DNA of 64,000 nt from positions 62,001-126,000 of the forward strand of contig NZ_JABFFR010000001.1 in the NCBI RefSeq assembly GCF_013423485.1. Reading direction: 5' to 3'. The DNA is from Azospirillum oleiclasticum (GTDB lineage: Bacteria > Pseudomonadota > Alphaproteobacteria > Azospirillales > Azospirillaceae). The translations under genes were made by a program, and so were the position numbers. This document shows positions 59,580-64,000 of this stretch, one piece after another; the first letter of the stretch is position 1, and each line of letters starts with the position of its first letter. The notes under the pieces were generated by a model, which saw only the letters and a list, made by a program, of their open reading frames with translations, was not told the origin of the DNA and did no database searches.

Positions 59580-62500
59580 TCAGGCCACCGCCGCCCCGCG
59601 CAGCTCCACCGCCCGGCTGAGATCGACGCTGACGAGCTGGGAAACCCCACGCTCGGCCATGGTCACGCCGAACAGCCGATCCACACGCGCCATGGTCAGC
59701 CGGTGATGGGTGATGATCAGGAAGCGGGTGTTGCCCTCCCGCGCGATGTCCTCGACCAGATCGCAGAAGCGGCCGACGTTGGCCTCGTCCAGCGGCGCGT
59801 CCACCTCGTCCAGCACGCAGATGGGGGCGGGGTTGGAGCGGAAGACGGCGAACAGCAGGGACAGGGCGGTCAGCGCCTGCTCGCCGCCCGACAGCAGCGA
59901 CAGAACCTGCAGCTTCTTGCCCGGCGGGCTGGCGTAGATCTCCAGCCCCGCCTCCAGCGGGTCGTCGGCGTTGACGAGCTCCAGATGCGCCTTGCCGCCG
60001 CCGAACAGGCGGGTGAACAGCTCCTGGAAATGGCGGTTCACCACCTCGAAGGCGGCGACCAGCCGCTCCCGCGCCTCGCGGTTCAGGCTGGCGATGCCGT
60101 GGCGCAGGCGGGCGATGGCATCCACCAGATCCTGCCGCTCGGTCTGCAGCGAGGTGATCTGCGCCTCCAGCTCCGCCGCCTCGATCTCGGCGCGCAGGTT
60201 CACCGGCCCCATGTTCTCGCGTTCACGCACCAGCTTTTCCAGCCGGGCTTCCACCGCCGCCGCTTCCGGAAGCTCATCGTCGGGGCCGAGTTCGGCGGCG
60301 GCCCGGGTGTCTTCCGGCCGGCAATCCAGCCGTTCGGCGATGCGTTCGGTCAGGGTCGCGGCCTGCTGGACGGCGGCTCCGACCGCGGCCTCGGCGCGGG
60401 CGCGGGCCTCGCGGGCGTCGGCCAGTCCGGCCTCGGCCTGCCGCAGCTCGGTTTCGGTGCCGGCCAGCTTGGCCTCCTCCGCGGCCAGCGCGTCGGCGGC
60501 GCGGCGGCGGGCACGGTCGGCGTCGGCGATGCGACCCAGAAGCTCCTGCCGGTCGGCGGAGATCCGCGCCGGGCGGTCTTCCAGGGCGGAGAGCTCCGCC
60601 TCCGCGGCGGCGGCGCGTTCCTTCAGCTCGGCCACGCGTCCGCCGGCGCCCTGCGAGCGCGTACCCCAGGACGCCTTCTCCTGCTCGATGGCGGCGAGAC
60701 GCTGGCGCCGGGCCTGCGCCTCGCGGGTCAGGCGGTCCAGCGCGTTCTGCTTCTCGGCGAGCACGGTGCGCCGCTCGGCCAGCGCGGCGCGCAGCTCGTT
60801 GACCCGTTCCCGCCCCTCGCGCGCGTCGGGCAGGGCGCCCAGCGCCTCGCGTGCGGCGGCAAGCTGGGCGTCGGCGTCCTGCCGGTCGGCGGTCAGCCGC
60901 TCCACCGCCTCGGTCAGGGCGGCCAGCCGCGACTGGGCGGCGGCGGCCTCCTTGGCCAGACGCGCGTGACGGTCGCGGGCGGAACCGACGGCATCGACGG
61001 CGATACGGACGGCATCGCGCGCCTGCCGGTCGCGGGCGACCGCCTCCTCCACGCCGCGTCTGGCGGCATCGAGTGCCGAGCGGGCCTGCTCGACCTTCTC
61101 GTCGGCGGCCTCGATCTCGATGTCCAGCTCGCGCAGCCGGTTGCGCTGTTTCAGACGGACGGCGGCGGCGGTCGGCGCACCGGCGGCGACGGTCAGCCCG
61201 TCCCAGCGCCATGCTCCGCCGTCGCGGCTGACCAGCGTCTGGCCCGGAGCCAGCGAGGCGGCGAGGGCGGCGCCGACGCCCGCATCGGCCACCACCCCCA
61301 CATGGGCCAGCGCGCGGGCGGCGGCCTCAGGTCCCTGCACGAACCACGGCAACGGCTCCGCCCCCTCGGGCAGCGGCGCGACGGCGGGCAGGGGCGGCAG
61401 GCCGCGCCAATGCACCGGCGCCGCCTCGTTCAGCGGTGCGGTCAGGTCGTCGCGCAACGCCGCGGCCAGCGCGACCTCGTAGCCGGAGGCGACGGTCACG
61501 GCGTCCACCAGCGGCGGGAACAGGTCACCGCCATCGACCGCCAGCAGGTCGCGCAATGCCTTCTCCTCGGCCTTCAACCGGGTGCGGGCGGCGTCGGCCG
61601 CCTGCATCGCGTCGCGGGCACGGGCCTGGGCGGGTTCGGCGTCGTGGCGGGCGCGCTCGGCCGCCTCGGCCGCCTCCCGCGCGTCCTCGAGGCGCTGCTC
61701 GGCCACCTCCACCGCCATCTCCGACTCGGCGATGTCGGCGCGGCCGGCGATCTCGGCTTCCAGCGCCGCGCGCTGCGCCTGCTGCTCGGACAGGCGGCGG
61801 GCGAGCGTGGCGGCTCGGCCCTCCAGTTCCGCCATCTGCCGCTGTGCGGAGCCGCGGCGCGCCTCGTCGGCGGCAACCTGCTCGGTCAGGCGGGTGAGCT
61901 GGCGGTCCAGATCGTCCACCCCCTCCCGCGCGTCGGCCAGCGCCTCGCGCGCGGCTTCCTCCAGCATCTCCTCGTCGGACTGGGCGGCTGCCAAGCGTTC
62001 CCGCTCGGCGTCGAGCCGGCCCAGCGCGTCGCCGGCGTCGGCGGCCAGCGCCTCCTCACGGCCGAGATCGCCGGCAATCTGCTGGAGCCGGCGGCGCAGC
62101 GCCGCCTGCTGCTCGGCGACCCGCCTCTCCTCGCCGTCGAGCTGATCGCGGGCGATGGTCAGACGTTGCAGCGTGGCTGCGGCGGCCTGCTCGTCGCGGC
62201 GGCGGTCGGGCAGGCCGGCGGCGTCCTCCCCGCGCTTCGCTGTCAGCCGGGAGACCGCCAGCATCAGCTCGCGCACCATGCCTTCCGCCGCGGCGAAGGC
62301 CGTGCGGGAGCGCTCCTGCTCGGCTTCGCAGGCGATCCAGCGCAGGTGCCACAGCACCGCCTCGGCCCGTCGGATCTGTTCGGACAGGTTGCGGTAGCGG
62401 CTGGCCTGCCGCGCCTGCTTCCTGAGGCTCTGGAGCTGGGTGTCCATCGCCCCGATCACGTCGTCGAGGCGGGTCAGGTTGTTCTCGGCCGCGCGCAGCC

Positions 62501-63047
62501 GCAGCTCCGCCTCATGCCGGCGGGAGTGCAGGCCGGTGATGCCGGCCGCCTCCTCCAGCAGCATGCGGCGGTCCTGCGGTTTGGCGTTGATGATCTGGCC
62601 GACCTTGCCCTGGCTGACCAGGGCGGGGGAATTGGCGCCCGACGCGTTGTCGGCGAACAGCAACTGCACGTCGCGCGCCCGCACCAGCTTGCCGTTGACG
62701 CGGTAGTCGGAGCCGGAGCCACGCTCGATCCGCCGCGACACCTCCAGCTCGTCCGCTTCGTTCAGCCCGGCCGGCGCGGTGCGCCCGCGGTTGTCGATGA
62801 CGAGCGCCACCTCCGCCAGATTGCGCTGCGGGCGATGGGACGTGCCGCCGAAGATGACGTCGTCCATGTCGTCGCCGCGCATCTTCTTGGCGGAGGTCTC
62901 GCCCATCACCCAGCGCAGCGCCTCCACCAGGTTCGACTTGCCGCATCCGTTCGGGCCGACGATCCCGGTCATACCGGGTTCGATGACGAGGTCCGTTGGA
63001 TCGACGAAGGACTTGAAGCCGGACAGGCGGAGGCGGGTGAACAGCAA
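59580..63047 (-). CDS. smc: Chromosome segregation protein SMC
   Basis: A 1155-residue SMC ATPase that compacts and helps separate chromosomes as part of condensin with ScpA/ScpB. The N-terminal Walker A (GPNGCGKSN, 31-39) and FKSF motif, two long coiled coils, a hinge around residues 500-640, and the C-terminal signature LSGGEQALTALSLLFAVFRS with Walker B ICVLDEVDAPLDE are all present. Normal length for alphaproteobacteria. The start appears to be a TTG (MLFTRLRLSGFKSF) with a weak AGGGA site. It follows the DsbA-like gene by 21 bases. Confidence 0.96.
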   Translation of the reverse strand: MLFTRLRLSGFKSFVDPTDLVIEPGMTGIVGPNGCGKSNLVEALRWVMGETSAKKMRGDDMDDVIFGGTSHRPQRNLAEVALVIDNRGRTAPAGLNEADELEVSRRIERGSGSDYRVNGKLVRARDVQLLFADNASGANSPALVSQGKVGQIINAKPQDRRMLLEEAAGITGLHSRRHEAELRLRAAENNLTRLDDVIGAMDTQLQSLRKQARQASRYRNLSEQIRRAEAVLWHLRWIACEAEQERSRTAFAAAEGMVRELMLAVSRLTAKRGEDAAGLPDRRRDEQAAAATLQRLTIARDQLDGEERRVAEQQAALRRRLQQIAGDLGREEALAADAGDALGRLDAERERLAAAQSDEEMLEEAAREALADAREGVDDLDRQLTRLTEQVAADEARRGSAQRQMAELEGRAATLARRLSEQQAQRAALEAEIAGRADIAESEMAVEVAEQRLEDAREAAEAAERARHDAEPAQARARDAMQAADAARTRLKAEEKALRDLLAVDGGDLFPPLVDAVTVASGYEVALAAALRDDLTAPLNEAAPVHWRGLPPLPAVAPLPEGAEPLPWFVQGPEAAARALAHVGVVADAGVGAALAASLAPGQTLVSRDGGAWRWDGLTVAAGAPTAAAVRLKQRNRLRELDIEIEAADEKVEQARSALDAARRGVEEAVARDRQARDAVRIAVDAVGSARDRHARLAKEAAAAQSRLAALTEAVERLTADRQDADAQLAAAREALGALPDAREGRERVNELRAALAERRTVLAEKQNALDRLTREAQARRQRLAAIEQEKASWGTRSQGAGGRVAELKERAAAAEAELSALEDRPARISADRQELLGRIADADRARRRAADALAAEEAKLAGTETELRQAEAGLADAREARARAEAAVGAAVQQAATLTERIAERLDCRPEDTRAAAELGPDDELPEAAAVEARLEKLVRERENMGPVNLRAEIEAAELEAQITSLQTERQDLVDAIARLRHGIASLNREARERLVAAFEVVNRHFQELFTRLFGGGKAHLELVNADDPLEAGLEIYASPPGKKLQVLSLLSGGEQALTALSLLFAVFRSNPAPICVLDEVDAPLDEANVGRFCDLVEDIAREGNTRFLIITHHRLTMARVDRLFGVTMAERGVSQLVSVDLSRAVELRGAAVA

Positions 63048-63068
63048 CGCGGACGATCCCTGACAGAC

Positions 63069-63686
63069 TTACTTCAGCAGCTTGTCGATGGCGGCGGAGA
63101 AGACCTCGATGGACTGCGAGCCTTCCACGCGGCCCTTGCCGTCGTTGAGCACGAAGGTCGGCGTCGCCTCGATCTTGTGGGTGTTCTGACCGTTCATGCG
63201 CATGTTGAGGATGCCGTCGGCCAGCTTCTGGTCGGCCCAGCAGGCGTCGATGGTCTCCTGCGTCATGCCGGCCAGCTTGCCGACCTGCGCCAGCGCCTTG
63301 GCCGGATCGGCGGCACGCGCCCACTGGGACTGCTGCTTGAACAGGATGTCGAGGATGGCCCAGTAGCGCTCCTGCGGGGCGCAGCGCGCCATCATGCTGG
63401 CGCGCAGCGCCCACTGGTCGAAGGGGAAGTCGCGGAAGACGATCTTCACCTTGCCGGTGTCGATGTACTTCTCCTTGAGCTGCGGCAGCGTCTGGGTGTG
63501 GAACGCGGCGCAGTGCGGGCAGGTGAGCGAGGAATAATCGATGATGGTGACCGGCGCGTCGGCCTTGCCCAGCACGCGCTCGGACAGCGCCTCTTCCGTC
63601 GAGGGGGCGGCGTGCGCCATGGGGGCGACGGCGAAGACCGCGATCGCCAGGGTCAGACCCATCAATGCTTCAATGTATCGGCGCAA
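63069..63686 (-). CDS. DsbA-like thiol:disulfide interchange protein
   Basis: A 205-residue exported thioredoxin-fold protein. The signal peptide (LTLAIAVFAVAPMAHA) is followed by the active-site CPHC (Cys56, Cys59) in YSSLTCPHCA, the cis-Pro loop IEATPTFVLNDG, and a helical insertion with further cysteines, as in the DSBA-like group of alphaproteobacteria. It should catalyse or isomerise disulfides in the periplasm. The order DUF721 - DsbA-like - smc is widely conserved in this class. Confidence 0.93.
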   Translation of the reverse strand: MRRYIEALMGLTLAIAVFAVAPMAHAAPSTEEALSERVLGKADAPVTIIDYSSLTCPHCAAFHTQTLPQLKEKYIDTGKVKIVFRDFPFDQWALRASMMARCAPQERYWAILDILFKQQSQWARAADPAKALAQVGKLAGMTQETIDACWADQKLADGILNMRMNGQNTHKIEATPTFVLNDGKGRVEGSQSIEVFSAAIDKLLK

Positions 63687-63842
63687 CTTCGCCTCCTGGC
63701 TACCAGATGTTGGGGACTATACGGCGGCGTTCGCGTCCGCGGCAAGCCCGATGGCCCGCAACGGGCTGGTCGGCCGGTCGCGGGGAGTCGCTGTCATGGA
63801 CCCCGCTGCGACCGCTTTATTCCATTGCGACGGACGGGTGGT

Positions 63843-64000
63843 TCATGGCGGCTTCCGGCCGATCAGCGCCCGGCCGAAGCTCTCCAGCGTCGCCCGCAGC
63901 TCGGGATCTTCGATGGTCTGTGTGGCGGTGTGAAGGCGCAGCTCCTCGTCCAGCGTCAGCGTGCGGGGCCGCGGGCGCGGCTTGGTGGCGGGAGCCAGCG
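63843..64000 (-). CDS. DUF721/DciA-family protein (partial, C-terminal end)
   Basis: Only the last 51 residues are in the window (the gene continues past the right edge). They contain a basic Pro-rich linker and a helical tail (EELRLHTATQTIEDPELRAT then LESFGRALIGRKPP). The position directly upstream of the DsbA-like and smc genes is where alphaproteobacteria carry a DUF721 protein, the DciA-type helicase loader family; the call rests on this synteny plus the tail, not on the core domain. Confidence 0.55.
   Translation of the reverse strand, partial: LAPATKPRPRPRTLTLDEELRLHTATQTIEDPELRATLESFGRALIGRKPP

Noticed and set aside
1-64000. CRISPR arrays, insertion sequences, prophage and attachment sites
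   Set aside because: No regularly spaced direct repeats, transposase or integrase signatures, or tRNA-flanking direct repeats were seen.

Overview
The window reads as chromosome of a GC-rich alphaproteobacterium, most likely Azospirillum or a close relative in Rhodospirillales. The reasons are the composition (about two-thirds G+C by eye), a ChpT phosphotransferase of the CtrA pathway, a PhyR general-stress regulator, DUF2336 and DUF3553 proteins, an alphaproteobacterial-type ClpP, a bacteriohemerythrin, a Hyb-type (group 1c-like) uptake hydrogenase, and the right-edge order DUF721/DciA - DsbA-like - smc. The genus is an inference from family knowledge and no search was run. I saw no rRNA, tRNA, CRISPR array, insertion sequence or prophage.

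Layout. 1-5.4 kb: a kinase/P-loop fusion (cut by the left edge), a tandem universal stress protein, two small conserved genes, then a PAS histidine kinase with a degenerate receiver followed by a CheY-like regulator. 5.4-12.1 kb: folB-like/folK, a small lipoprotein, a Sel1-type periplasmic protein, a membrane-anchored CoxG, a class I cytochrome c, an orphan FliL-like protein, glutathione reductase and a YqaA protein. 12.3-24.9 kb: a multi-PAS kinase, a NifX-like protein with a histidine tail, a HisKA_2 kinase, a phytase-like lipoprotein, ChpT, several small unknowns, a PRPP-synthetase-like protein, DUF6496, ClpP, a glycosyltransferase and a CpdA-like phosphodiesterase. 24.9-33.4 kb: an amidohydrolase remnant, an RND efflux pair, bacteriohemerythrin, a Fic-like protein and a CocE-like protein that both lack catalytic residues, and apt. 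33.5-39.3 kb: a complete Mla-type lipid ABC transporter and a DUF2336 protein. 39.3-45.2 kb: the hydrogenase operon hybO-A-B-C-D (minus strand) with an FNR-type box upstream. 45.2-49.2 kb: an ArsC-like phosphatase, a TPR-like protein, a BON lipoprotein and an amidase. 49.2-51.8 kb: a three-gene ExbB/TolR-like membrane operon behind a textbook sigma-54 promoter. 51.8-54.6 kb: purU, phyR and a candidate stress sRNA. 54.9-59.6 kb: a CoA ligase, GtrA, methyltransferase, ChbG/HpnK deacetylase and an unknown. 59.6-64 kb: smc, DsbA-like and the DUF721 tail.

Three regulatory themes can be read directly. (i) Two nearly identical FNR/FixK-type boxes (TTGAC-N4-ATCAA) lie upstream of the universal stress gene and of the hydrogenase operon, pointing to low-oxygen control. 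(ii) Three sites matching the EcfG general-stress consensus (GGAAC-N16..18-(C)GTT) precede a lipoprotein, a 57-residue protein and an apparent sRNA beside phyR. (iii) One canonical sigma-54 promoter drives the ExbB/TolR-like operon. The two best candidates for undescribed biology are that sigma-54 operon and the sRNA gene with its own EcfG-like promoter and strong intrinsic terminator.
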